From assembly GCA_964448135.1 (NCBI GenBank), contig CAYUVH010000039.1, positions 1 through 64,000 of the forward strand: 64,000 bases of DNA, written 5' to 3'. This DNA is from CAYUVH01 sp964448135 (GTDB taxonomy: Bacteria > Verrucomicrobiota > Verrucomicrobiia > Limisphaerales > UBA8199). This document shows positions 17,710-26,597 of this stretch, one piece after another (position 1 is the first letter of the stretch; each line of letters begins with the position of its first letter). The position numbers and the translations under genes are program-made. The notes below the pieces were generated by a model. The model was not told the origin of the DNA and searched no databases. It worked only from the letters and a program-made list of their open reading frames with translations.

Positions 17710-20700
17710 CTATTCCACGCCCATTGCCGTGGCCCGGTAAAACCGCATCGTCCCGGGCGCGTATGCCGTTCCCGAAATCTGCCCCGTCCCGCAGACCGGA
17801 TCGCCCGTGGCGCTCTGCCGGTCCATATGCATCGTGGCCTTGTCCACGAAGTACGCCATGCCCGTGGTGTCCGCCAGCGTCGTGATCAACGGCGACCAAT
17901 GCTCCAGGTCGCACGACCGCTCGATGCGATACTTCTGCCCCGGCGCGCCTGCGATGGTCAGCTGCAGTTCGCCTTCCTTCAAAATGTAGAAGTTCAATGC
18001 CGCCGGTGTCGGTCCCAGCGTCGCCGTACCCGCAATCGCAGAAGAACCGACGGCGGTCAGGTTCCAATTCAACTTCGTGTCCCCCGTCGCCCCGTTGAAA
18101 CCGTCGATCGCAATCCAATATCGCGCCAGGCCGGTGGCGGTAAAAGTGACCCGGCTCTGCGTCACCCCGCCGCCGATGTCGTCATTCCCTGCCACGGTCG
18201 TGAGATTATCTATCGAGAGCCCTGTGTAAGCCCCGAGCACCGTGTTGAACGTGCTCCCGGTCGTGTCAAATGTGGCGGTCCCGCCGATCGGCGCGGTCCA
18301 GGCGTACCAAATCGAAGCGCCGCCGGCGTTCCCCGCGTGCAACGGCTCGCTGCCCTCACGCGTCGCGCCCGCGTTGCTGCCATACACCGTGCCGATCGTG
18401 CCGCCGATGTATTGCGGGTTCGCGAAATTATCGTTCTGAATCGTCTGGTTCAGCGTGAGAATCAAATTGCCCGACGCGCCGTTAAAACCGTCCACCGCGA
18501 TCTGATACACCGTCCCTGCCGTTGCGTTGAAGGTCACACTGCTCTGCGGAGTGCCGGGTCCGATATCATCATTGCTCGCAACAAGACTCAGCGTCCCCAG
18601 CGATGTGCCCGTATAAACCGCCAGCAGCGTATTGAAGCTGCTGCCAATCGTGTCAATCGTCACCGGCTTGGTATCGATCGCCGTCCACTGATACCACAGC
18701 GATTTGCCGCCGGCGTTGCCCGCGTGATTCGGCTCACCCGCCTGTTTCGTCGCATTCTGGTTCAGGCCCGAGACATTAACGAACGTCCCCAGCAACGGCT
18801 GCGTGGAGGCAAAGTTGTCGTTCATCGGCGGCGAGGAGGCATTTCCGATCGTGATGGGAATCTGTGTCAGATTGTTGGCATAGCTCGTCTCCTGGATGAT
18901 CCCCTGCGGATTCGCCTCCACCTCGATCACATAATTGCCGTCCGGCAGCCCGGTGATGTCAATCCACTGCCCGTCCAGCGTGGAATCATAAAGGTCACCC
19001 CACCCTTTTTGGATGCCCTGGTTGTTGCAGGTGTATTTTGCCGAACCCGAGCCGCCCGAACTCCAGCGGAACACGTCGAGCACGCAGAAGCCCACTTTCA
19101 GTCCCGTGGCCGCAATCTGGCCGTTCGAATAGCGCAACCGGTAGGCCATGTAATTCTGGAAATGATAGTGGGCATGGCACGGCGCCCATACAAACATGGG
19201 ATTGGCGCTCGGATCACCAAACACCAGGTCGGCCGTGCCGCTGTTTTCCGTCTCGGTGTCGAAACGAATCAGCCGTCGCGTGCCCGCCTGAATCAAGCCT
19301 TCCATCACGCCGCAACTGGTCCCGTCAAAAGTCTCCGTCGTGATGCGCGGATTCAACGCCGCGCCCACCACGCTCAAATCCGGCAGGGCGGTGTTGGCCT
19401 GCGACCAGCGCAGCGTGAAGTTGCCGAACGCCTTGTTGAATCCGTCCACCGCGATCCGATATGTTGTTCCCGAAACCGGCGTAAACGTCACCCGGCTGCG
19501 CGAGCAGTTCGTGCTCAAATTGTCATTGCTCGCAATCAACGTCAGACCGCTTACCGAGCTGCCGGTGTAAACCGCCAGCAAGGTGTCAAAGGCGCTGATC
19601 GCCGTATCAAAAGTCACCGGGCTCGTGGACGGCGCCGTCCAGTTGAACCACACCGAATCGCCGCCGACGTTGCCCGCATGGTTCGGCTCACCAGATTGCT
19701 TGGTGCCGTTCAGATTATTCCCCACCGCGCTGCCGGTGCTCCCGCTGATCGCAAACGCCGAGGCAAAATTGTCGTTCGTCGGTGGCAAGCCTGTGCTCAA
19801 CAACGCCAGCCGGCTGAGGGCCGTCCCCACCGAATTGCTCAGCACCACCTGGTAATTCCCCGTGTCGGTAATCTGCAAGCCGGTGATCGAAAGCGTGGCA
19901 TTCGTGACGCCCGAAATGCGCCCGTTGGCGATCAACGGCGCACCATCCTTGTACCACAGAAAACTCAGCGGCGCGCTGCCGATGGCCTGCACACTGAAGC
20001 TCGTGCTGCCTCCTGGTTGCAACGTCTGGTTCGCAGGCTGCACGATGATGACCGGCGCCGCGGGACCGTTGCACTTGCCGGCGCTGCCCTTCGCGTAGAT
20101 CGCGGCGATCTCATTCGTGCTCAGCGCGCGGTTGTACAGCGAGACTTCATCCAGGGTACCATTGAGTTTCCGATCCCAGAATGCCTCGCCCGAGGAGCCG
20201 AAATACAGCGGGAAATTCCCGTAATCCTGCGCGAAGGTTATATCCTTTTGCGCCTCCATGCGGCCATTCACGCAGATCTGGAGATAGTTCGAACCGCGGA
20301 TGGCCGCCACGTGATACCACACGCCCGTCCGGACGGTCGTCACGGAATCCACCGCCACGTATTGGGCGGAGGGAGAACTTACGCCGAACTCAAAATAATC
20401 ATTTGGCGAATACCGCGCTTTATATAAGGCGTAACCCTCAAAATACGATACCGTCCGCGTGTTCTGTTTGAATACCAGATACTGCTGGCCCGCCGCGGCC
20501 GAGCCCGGCGAGTCCAGCGAATTGAACTTCACCCAGCCTTCCACGGTCAGGTTCGTGGGACGCAAAGCCGGCGAATCCGGAATCGCGACGTAGCTGTTCG
20601 TCCCGTCGAAACCGAATGCCTGTCCCACCACCCCCGGCGCCGTGGCAGTAGCGCCTCCTTGCAGTACACCGTTGGCGGAGCCGACACTGTCATTGGCATT

Positions 20701-23700
20701 CCCGGCTCCCGGCCACCAGGCCAGGATACCCGGAATCAAACAACTTCCGGGAGTCGTCACCGTAAGCGCCGCCACCGAACTCGTGGCCGAACCCGCGACG
20801 TTGCTGACCACCACTGAAAAACTCCCCGCGTCATTGGACTGCACGTTCAGCAACCCGAGCGTCGCGGTGGTCACCCCTGACACGTTCCCGCCATTTGACA
20901 AATTGACTCCGCCCTTGCGCCACTGATAGCCCAACGGCGCCGTCCCGGAGGCGGCGACGCTGAAGTTCACATTGCTCCCGCTCGGCACACTCTGGCTCGC
21001 CGGCTGCCCCGTGATCTGCGGCGCGCTCAGCACAGTCAGCACCGCCACGGAGCTGGTGATCGCACCTCCCGCGTTCGACACCACGAGCGAATAGCCGCCT
21101 GCGTCGCCTGCCTGGACATTGGAAACACTCAGCGAACTTGCCGCCGCGCCTGAGTAGTGGCCATTGTCGGAAAGCGCGCTGCCGTTGAATTGCCAGCGAA
21201 ACGCCAGCGGTGCGGTTCCGTTTGCATTCGCCGAAAACACGGCCGTCGCGCCTGCCGGATTGGTGGCACTCAGCGGCTGTGAAGTAAATGACGGCGGCAC
21301 AATCACCGTCAATGCCGCCACCGCGCTGGTTACTGAACCCGCCACATTCGTGATTACCACCTGGTAATTACCCGCGCTGTTCGTCTGCACATTCGACAGC
21401 GCCAGCGCCGAGCTTGTCGCCCCCGTAACATTTGCGCCATTGGCCACATTCACGCCGTTAAGCCGCCACTGATAATTCAGCGGCGCCGTCCCCGATGCCG
21501 TTACGTTGAATCCGGCACCAGTCCCAGCCACGATCGTCTGCGGCGAGGGTTGGGAGGAAATACTCGGCGGCCCGTTCACCGTCAGCACCGCGACGGCGCT
21601 GGTCACCGCGCCGACCGAATTAGTCACCACCAGCGTATAGTTGCCCGCGTCGGTAGGTTGCAGATTCGTAATCGTGAGATTGCCCGTCGTCGCTCCGCTG
21701 ATCCGCCCACCATTTGCCACCGCGCTGCCATTGAACCGCCAGGCATAGCCCAGCGTCGGAGAACCACCCGCTGTCGCGCTGAACCCCGCCGTTCCGCCAA
21801 CATTGTTCGTGACGCTTTGCGGCTGCGACGTGATCGTCGGCGGCACCAGCACAGTCAAAGGCGCCACGCCGCTCGTCACCGAACCGGCAACGTTTGCCAC
21901 CACCACCTGGTAACCCCCCGCGTTGTTGGTCTGGACGTTCGAAAGCGAAAGTGCCGAACTCGTCGCTCCGGAAACATTACCCCCGTTGCTGAGATCCAGT
22001 CCATTGAACCGCCATTGATAGCTCAGCGGCGCAGTCCCCGATGCCGCCACGCTGAAACTTGCGCCTGTTCCGACCGCAACCGTCTGCGGCGTCGGTTGGT
22101 TACTGATGCCGGGCGGCGTATTCACCGTCAGGACGGCCACCGAACTGGTGACCACGCCCACCGCATTGGTCACCACCAGCGTATAGTTTCCGGCGTCGCC
22201 GATCTGCAGATTAAAAATCGAAAGCTGGCTCGTCGTCGCGCCAGTGATGCGCAACCCATCGATTAATGCTGTCCCGTTCAACCGCCATGAATATCCCAGT
22301 GGCAGCGACCCATCCGCAGCGGCCGAAAAGGTGGCGATCAACCCCGCAAGCGCCGCCGTGCTCTGCGGTTGCCCCGTTATCGTCGGCGGCACCAGCACCG
22401 TCAGCACCGCCACCGAACTCGTCACCGCGCCCGTGACATTGGTCACCACGACTTGATAGTTCCCCGTGTCGTTGGTCTGCACGCTCGCCAGCGACAATGC
22501 GGAACTGGTCGCACCCGAAATATTTCCGCCATTGCCCAGGTCGGCGCCGTTCTTGCGCCACTGATACGAAAGTGGTCCCGTGCCTGACGCCACCACCGTA
22601 AGACTCGGATTCGCCCCCACCGCGACCGTCAGGTTCGCTGGCCCCATCATGATGCTGGGCGCCGTATTGGTCGGCGCGTTCGGAGTGATCGTCAAGCTCC
22701 ACCCCCCCGCGATACTCCCCGAGTCCGTGTCCGTATCGTCCATCACGTAGAGCGACCACGCGCCGTTCACCGGTCCGCCAGCGAACACCGACAGCGCCGC
22801 CGGGTACGGCCCCGCCGGTGCCGGCGCAGTGAACGTCTCCCCCGTCTCATAATCGGTCGGCTTGAAAGTCCCCGTCGCAATCGAGCCACTATCCGACAAC
22901 GCCGCCGCGGCCGCGTCATCAAACGTGAGCGACACGTTATTCAGCTTGCTCGCGCCGCCCGCGTCGGACATCAACATCGCCTTCTGTCCACCCGGTCCCA
23001 CAAGCATGATATCGATGTCGTCCGAGTAGGTGTGCGTGATTGAATTCAACTTCACCGTCACCTTGCCGACCGTCCCTGCAACCCCCGCTACATTGATCAC
23101 CGAGGGATACGGCGACCCGATGCCAGCACTTGGTATCGTGATCGCGGCGTTGTTTGCGAAGTTGCCGGGACTGGTCACCGTCAGTTGAAAACTCGTGCTC
23201 GCCGTGGCGCCGCTCGTATCCGTCACCGTCAGCGTGATCGTCGCGCTCCCGCCCTGCCCCGCCACCGGCGTGACCGTTACGGTTCGGTTCGCACCGCTGC
23301 CGCCGAACACAATATTGTTCGTCGGCGCCAGCGCCGGATTCGAAGACTGGGCCGTCACCACCAGACTCGTCACCGCAGTTTCCAGATCGCCCACCGTAAA
23401 CGGGATCGCCGCCGTCGGAGTATTCGTCGGCGTGGATTGCGCGCCAATGCTGCTGATCGTCGGCGGCGTATTGCCACCGGTCGTTAGCGTCAGCGTCCAG
23501 CCGCCGGCGATGCTTCCCTGGTCGTTCGCCTCATCATCCACCACGTACAGCGACCACACCCCGTTGCCGCCGCCACCATTGAAAACCGAAAGCGTATTGC
23601 TGTAATTACCCGACGGAGCTGGCGACGCAAACGTATCGCCCGTACCGATGTTCGTCGGCTTGTAAGTCCCGGTGCTGATTTGCGTGGCATCCGGCAGCGA

Positions 23701-24036
23701 TGCCGAAGCCGCGTCATCGAAGGTCAGCGTCGCGTTGTTCAATGCCACCCCCCCGCCCACGTCCGACATCAAAATCACACTCTGCCCGCCTGGCCCCACC
23801 AGCAGCACATCAATATCGTCCGGATAAGTATGGCTCACGCCCGTGAGTTGCACCGTCACCTTGCTCACCAATCCCGTCGCGCCGGACACCGTGATACTCG
23901 AGGGATAGGGCGTGGCCGAACCGATGCCGGGAATTGCAATGGCGGCCGAATTTGTGATGGTTGCAGCCGCCACTGGAAGCACCGTCTCCGCGACTAATAC
24001 ACTCAACAGCACCAAACTGCGAAATGGCTTTAACAT
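17710..24036 (-). CDS. Giant secreted multidomain protein with Ig-like, LamG and lysyl-oxidase domains
   Basis: The product is 2108 residues from the ATG at 24036 (an in-frame TTG lies 6 nt earlier). A signal peptide (SLVLLSVLVAETVLPVAAA) is followed by two proprotein-convertase P-domain-like sandwiches at about 28-190 and 290-455 (HTYPDDIDVLLVGPGGQ, HTYSDDIDIMLVGPGGQ). Seven Ig-like domains at about 455-1095 each have a YQWR or similar core. A LamG domain lies at about 1097-1322 (ILAWWPGAGNANDSVGSANG), then another Ig-like domain. Repeats beginning NDNFA and containing AGNVGGDSVWFNWTAP-like motifs (1420-1550, 1735-1990) flank a lysyl-oxidase-like domain at about 1551-1730 with the HAHYH copper motif. 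The end is YRIERSCDLEHWSPL...MRFYRATAMGVE. No membrane anchor is seen. It is probably an extracellular matrix or surface protein. Confidence 0.88.
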   Translation of the reverse strand: MLKPFRSLVLLSVLVAETVLPVAAATITNSAAIAIPGIGSATPYPSSITVSGATGLVSKVTVQLTGVSHTYPDDIDVLLVGPGGQSVILMSDVGGGVALNNATLTFDDAASASLPDATQISTGTYKPTNIGTGDTFASPAPSGNYSNTLSVFNGGGGNGVWSLYVVDDEANDQGSIAGGWTLTLTTGGNTPPTISSIGAQSTPTNTPTAAIPFTVGDLETAVTSLVVTAQSSNPALAPTNNIVFGGSGANRTVTVTPVAGQGGSATITLTVTDTSGATASTSFQLTVTSPGNFANNAAITIPSAGIGSPYPSVINVAGVAGTVGKVTVKLNSITHTYSDDIDIMLVGPGGQKAMLMSDAGGASKLNNVSLTFDDAAAAALSDSGSIATGTFKPTDYETGETFTAPAPAGPYPAALSVFAGGPVNGAWSLYVMDDTDTDSGSIAGGWSLTITPNAPTNTAPSIMMGPANLTVAVGANPSLTVVASGTGPLSYQWRKNGADLGNGGNISGATSSALSLASVQTNDTGNYQVVVTNVTGAVTSSVAVLTVLVPPTITGQPQSTAALAGLIATFSAAADGSLPLGYSWRLNGTALIDGLRITGATTSQLSIFNLQIGDAGNYTLVVTNAVGVVTSSVAVLTVNTPPGISNQPTPQTVAVGTGASFSVAASGTAPLSYQWRFNGLDLSNGGNVSGATSSALSLSNVQTNNAGGYQVVVANVAGSVTSGVAPLTVLVPPTITSQPQSVTNNVGGTAGFSATAGGSPTLGYAWRFNGSAVANGGRISGATTGNLTITNLQPTDAGNYTLVVTNSVGAVTSAVAVLTVNGPPSISSQPSPQTIVAGTGAGFNVTASGTAPLNYQWRLNGVNVANGANVTGATSSALALSNVQTNSAGNYQVVITNVAGSVTSAVAALTVIVPPSFTSQPLSATNPAGATAVFSANANGTAPLAFRWQFNGSALSDNGHYSGAAASSLSVSNVQAGDAGGYSLVVSNAGGAITSSVAVLTVLSAPQITGQPASQSVPSGSNVNFSVAASGTAPLGYQWRKGGVNLSNGGNVSGVTTATLGLLNVQSNDAGSFSVVVSNVAGSATSSVAALTVTTPGSCLIPGILAWWPGAGNANDSVGSANGVLQGGATATAPGVVGQAFGFDGTNSYVAIPDSPALRPTNLTVEGWVKFNSLDSPGSAAAGQQYLVFKQNTRTVSYFEGYALYKARYSPNDYFEFGVSSPSAQYVAVDSVTTVRTGVWYHVAAIRGSNYLQICVNGRMEAQKDITFAQDYGNFPLYFGSSGEAFWDRKLNGTLDEVSLYNRALSTNEIAAIYAKGSAGKCNGPAAPVIIVQPANQTLQPGGSTSFSVQAIGSAPLSFLWYKDGAPLIANGRISGVTNATLSITGLQITDTGNYQVVLSNSVGTALSRLALLSTGLPPTNDNFASAFAISGSTGSAVGNNLNGTKQSGEPNHAGNVGGDSVWFNWTAPSTSPVTFDTAISAFDTLLAVYTGSSVSGLTLIASNDNLSTNCSRSRVTFTPVSGTTYRIAVDGFNKAFGNFTLRWSQANTALPDLSVVGAALNPRITTETFDGTSCGVMEGLIQAGTRRLIRFDTETENSGTADLVFGDPSANPMFVWAPCHAHYHFQNYMAYRLRYSNGQIAATGLKVGFCVLDVFRWSSGGSGSAKYTCNNQGIQKGWGDLYDSTLDGQWIDITGLPDGNYVIEVEANPQGIIQETSYANNLTQIPITIGNASSPPMNDNFASTQPLLGTFVNVSGLNQNATKQAGEPNHAGNAGGKSLWYQWTAIDTKPVTIDTIGSSFNTLLAVYTGTSLGTLSLVASNDDIGPGTPQSSVTFNATAGTVYQIAVDGFNGASGNLILTLNQTIQNDNFANPQYIGGTIGTVYGSNAGATREGSEPLHAGNAGGASIWYAWTAPIGGTATFDTTGSTFNTVLGAYTGLSIDNLTTVAGNDDIGGGVTQSRVTFTATGLARYWIAIDGFNGATGDTKLNWNLTAVGSSAIAGTATLGPTPAALNFYILKEGELQLTIAGAPGQKYRIERSCDLEHWSPLITTLADTTGMAYFVDKATMHMDRQSATGDPVCGTGQISGTAYAPGTMRFYRATAMGVE

Positions 24037-24276
24037 GAACAAATAACCTGAATGCGCTTAAATAATCCAAGGACGAAAAAGCCAGGACGCATCCTAACCC
24101 GAGGCTGAGACATCCGAGCCCGACACTAAGGCAACCTATCCGATTGTCCAGATTTGGTCCGTCCGTATTAACACTGCACCTCCCTCCGTACTATTTCGGA
24201 GTCAACCTCCCATCCTGCGGAAACGTCCAAAATCGCTTCGCCTATCGCTCCACGACATCCCGGCATACCCAGCCAG

Positions 24277-24306
24277 CCCCTTCGCTTTCCGCCCCTTCGC
24301 TTTCCG
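24277..24306. repeat. 15-bp perfect tandem duplication in a 313-nt intergenic region
   Basis: CCCCTTCGCTTTCCG occurs twice head to tail (24277-24291 and 24292-24306). It lies in the gap (24037-24349) between the divergent giant exoprotein gene and the DUF5009-like gene. Nothing else in that gap was recognised. Confidence 0.7.
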
Positions 24307-24349
24307 CTTGAGCCAACCCCCGCCCTGCCCTACCAATACGTCCACGCTC

Positions 24350-25663
24350 ATGGCCAACGCTGCTGCTACCTCCGACCCGGGCACTTCATCCCACCGCACC
24401 CCGCCGTCCGCCCGCCTGATGTCCGTGGACGCGTTGCGCGGCTTCGACATGTTCTGGATTATCGGCGCAGACTCGCTGGTCTACGCGCTCAATCGCCTGA
24501 GCAAATCCAAGCCGACCGAATTCCTGGCGGACCAGCTGGATCATGCCGAATGGGCCGGCTTCCATTTCTACGATCTGATTTTTCCGCTCTTCGTTTTCCT
24601 CGTTGGCGTCTCCACCGTTTTTTCGCTTTCGCGCCTGATCGAAAAGGAAGGCCGCGCCGGCGCCTTGCAGCGCCTCATCCCGCGCGCGATTCTCATCTTT
24701 GCCGTGGGCATTTTTTACTCCGGCGGTTTCCGCCATGCGTGGCCGGACATGCGACTCATGGGCGTCCTCAATCGCATCGCCCTGGCCTATCTCTTCGGCG
24801 GACTCCTTTTCATCTTTTTTAAACCGCGCGCCCTCGTCGGCATCGCCGCCGGCCTGCTGCTCGGTTATTGGGCGCTCATGGCACTGGTGCCGATCCGCGA
24901 TATCCAATTAACCAAACCCACCCTCGCCGCCGTCGCGCGCGAACGCGGCGACGAAAAAATGGCCGCGCTCTTCGAAGCCGAAGGCAACCCTTCCGGCATC
25001 AAGAACAGCCCCACCTGGGCCGCCGCCGAAACTCTTTTCTACTCCACCACCAACTACGTCACCGGCAAGTTCGGCCGCGGCTTCAACCTCTGCGACCAGA
25101 TCGATTTCCGCTGCCTGCCCGGCCGCAAGTACGACAACTTCTTCGACCCCGAAGGTTTCCTCAGCACCATCCCCGCCGTCGCCACCGCCCTGCTCGGAAT
25201 CTTTGCCGGACTGCTGCTCCGCAACCCGGCCGTCAGCGATGGAGAACGTGTCAAATACCTGCTCGCGTTCGGGATCCTGGCGGTATTTGTTGGGTTCTTT
25301 TGGGGGCTTCAGTTTCCGGTCGTGAAAAAAATCTGGACCTCCTCCTTCGTCCTGGTCGCAGGCGGTTATAGTGCAATCCTTCTCGCGGCTTTCTATCAGG
25401 TTGTGGACGTCTGGAAGTATCGCGCCTGGTGCCAGCCGTTTGTCTGGATGGGCATGAATTCGATCACGGTTTACCTCGCCAGTAATATCATCGGCGGCTT
25501 CCGCCCGCTGGCCGAACGCTTTGTCGGCGGCGACATCCAGGCCTTTTTCGACAACCACGTTGCCAAAGGATTTGGCAGCCTGATGATCTCGCTCACCGGC
25601 CTGTTCCTCGCGTTCTGCTTCGTGCGGTTCCTGTACAAACGTAATTTGTTTCTCCGGCTCTAA
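24350..25663 (+). CDS. HGSNAT/DUF5009-like multipass membrane acyltransferase
   Basis: A 437-residue integral membrane protein with about ten hydrophobic helices. It opens with SARLMSVDALRGFDMFWIIG, the signature at the start of heparan-alpha-glucosaminide N-acetyltransferase-like (DUF5009/YeiB-related) proteins. The next helix has FHFYDLIFPLFVFLVGVSTV, where the conserved aspartate/histidine pair of the family sits. The later part has WCQPFVWMGMNSITVYLASN, also a family hallmark. Family knowledge suggests transmembrane transfer of an acetyl group to a sugar amine; the bacterial members are little studied. The ATG at 24350 is preferred to an in-frame TTG at 24308. Confidence 0.85.
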   Translation: MANAAATSDPGTSSHRTPPSARLMSVDALRGFDMFWIIGADSLVYALNRLSKSKPTEFLADQLDHAEWAGFHFYDLIFPLFVFLVGVSTVFSLSRLIEKEGRAGALQRLIPRAILIFAVGIFYSGGFRHAWPDMRLMGVLNRIALAYLFGGLLFIFFKPRALVGIAAGLLLGYWALMALVPIRDIQLTKPTLAAVARERGDEKMAALFEAEGNPSGIKNSPTWAAAETLFYSTTNYVTGKFGRGFNLCDQIDFRCLPGRKYDNFFDPEGFLSTIPAVATALLGIFAGLLLRNPAVSDGERVKYLLAFGILAVFVGFFWGLQFPVVKKIWTSSFVLVAGGYSAILLAAFYQVVDVWKYRAWCQPFVWMGMNSITVYLASNIIGGFRPLAERFVGGDIQAFFDNHVAKGFGSLMISLTGLFLAFCFVRFLYKRNLFLRL

Positions 25664-25671
25664 TCGCGCAG

Positions 25672-25745
25672 TTCCGATTCCCGATTTCGGCACTGGGGCT
25701 TCGGACTTCTTTCGTCAATCGTCATTCGAGCTTCGTCATTTCCTG
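25672..25745. repeat. Dispersed repeat, 'CTTCTTTCGTCA...GCTTCGTCATT' type, copy 1
   Basis: The stretch has ATTTCGG, then CTTCTTTCGTCA and ATTCGAGCTTCGTCATT. Two further copies with the same core lie at 58952-59035 and 60031-60081. It fills the gap between two rightward genes. Confidence 0.6.
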
Positions 25746-25818
25746 ACTCGCACGCCTCGATCTCCAACGCGACGCAGAACCTCATTGACGCCCCGCCGAA
25801 ACAGGCGATTGTGTCCCT

Positions 25819-26487
25819 GTGAAACCCGTCTTGCGGCCGCTTGCTTTGCCCCGGCGCAGCTTCCTCAGCGCCCTCTCCCTCACCGCCGCCGGCCTGTTCG
25901 TTCCCGGCGTCTTAGCCGAGGAACTCCAGCGGACGGCGAAAGTCGAAGAAGGCCCCTTCTACCCGACCCATCTGCCACTCGACACCGACAACGACCTCCT
26001 CATCGTCAACGACTCCCTCACTCCGGCGACCGGCGAAATCACGCACCTGACCGGCCGGCTCCTCGACGCCAAAGGCGATCCGCTCCGCAACGTCATCGTG
26101 GAAATCTGGCAGGCGGATCACAATGGCGTTTACCTTGCAGGACATGGCCCGCAATCGGGCGGCTACGACCCCAACTTCCAGGGCTTTGGCCGCTTCTTCA
26201 CCGGCTCGACCGGCGAATACTATTTCCGCACCATCAAGCCCGTCGCCTACACCGGCCGCCCCGCCCCGCACATCCATTTCGCGATCAAACAGAAAGGCCG
26301 CGACAAATGGACCACGCAACTCTTCATCAAAGGCGACCCCGGCAACGCGCGCGACAACATCTACAACCGCGTGCCCGATGCCGCGAAGAAATCCGTCTCA
26401 GCCGACTTCGCCCCGCTCAAAGCCTCCCGTGCCGGCGAACTCTCCGCCCGCTTTGACATCATCCTTGGCACCACCCCGGAAGCGTAG
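25819..26487 (+). CDS. Intradiol ring-cleavage dioxygenase-like protein with Tat-type signal
   Basis: A 222-residue protein of the protocatechuate 3,4-dioxygenase superfamily, starting at GTG. The N-terminus has a twin-arginine-like leader (PRRSFLSALSLTAAGLFVPG), so export is likely. The beta-sandwich core has EIWQADHNGVY, then YYFRTIKPVAYTGRPAPHIH. Y105, Y144, H151 and H153 line up with the four non-haem Fe(III) ligands of the family (Tyr, Tyr, His, His). Classical members cleave catechols between the hydroxyls in the cytoplasm, while this exported type has no known aromatic pathway genes around it here. Substrate unknown. Confidence 0.85.
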   Translation: MKPVLRPLALPRRSFLSALSLTAAGLFVPGVLAEELQRTAKVEEGPFYPTHLPLDTDNDLLIVNDSLTPATGEITHLTGRLLDAKGDPLRNVIVEIWQADHNGVYLAGHGPQSGGYDPNFQGFGRFFTGSTGEYYFRTIKPVAYTGRPAPHIHFAIKQKGRDKWTTQLFIKGDPGNARDNIYNRVPDAAKKSVSADFAPLKASRAGELSARFDIILGTTPEA

Positions 26488-26496
26488 CGTTTGTAG

Positions 26497-26560
26497 CGCC
26501 CGTCTCTGAACGGGCGAGTTTATGAATCTCGTCGGCACCTCGCCCGTTCAGATACGGGCG
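26497..26560. repeat. Double palindromic repeat (REP/BIME-like)
   Basis: Two short hairpins, CGCCCGT...ACGGGCG at 26497-26516 and CGCCCGTTCAGATACGGGCG at 26541-26560, are arranged as an inverted pair. The arms GAGCGCCCGT.TCTGAACGGGCGAG pair across the 24-nt centre. It directly follows the dioxygenase stop and faces the convergent tag gene. It could act as a bidirectional terminator or mRNA 3' end. Confidence 0.65.
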
Positions 26561-26597
26561 CTCCGATCACGCAATCCGGCCCGATTCCTTCTGCTCT

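Noticed and set aside
17704..20427. 907-codon frame antisense to the giant exoprotein
   Set aside because: An Arg/Ala-rich shadow of a certain coding region with no domain or start signal.
24277..24306. Two-copy 15-bp direct repeat considered as a CRISPR or attachment site
   Set aside because: Only two tandem copies without spacers, no cas or integrase gene near.
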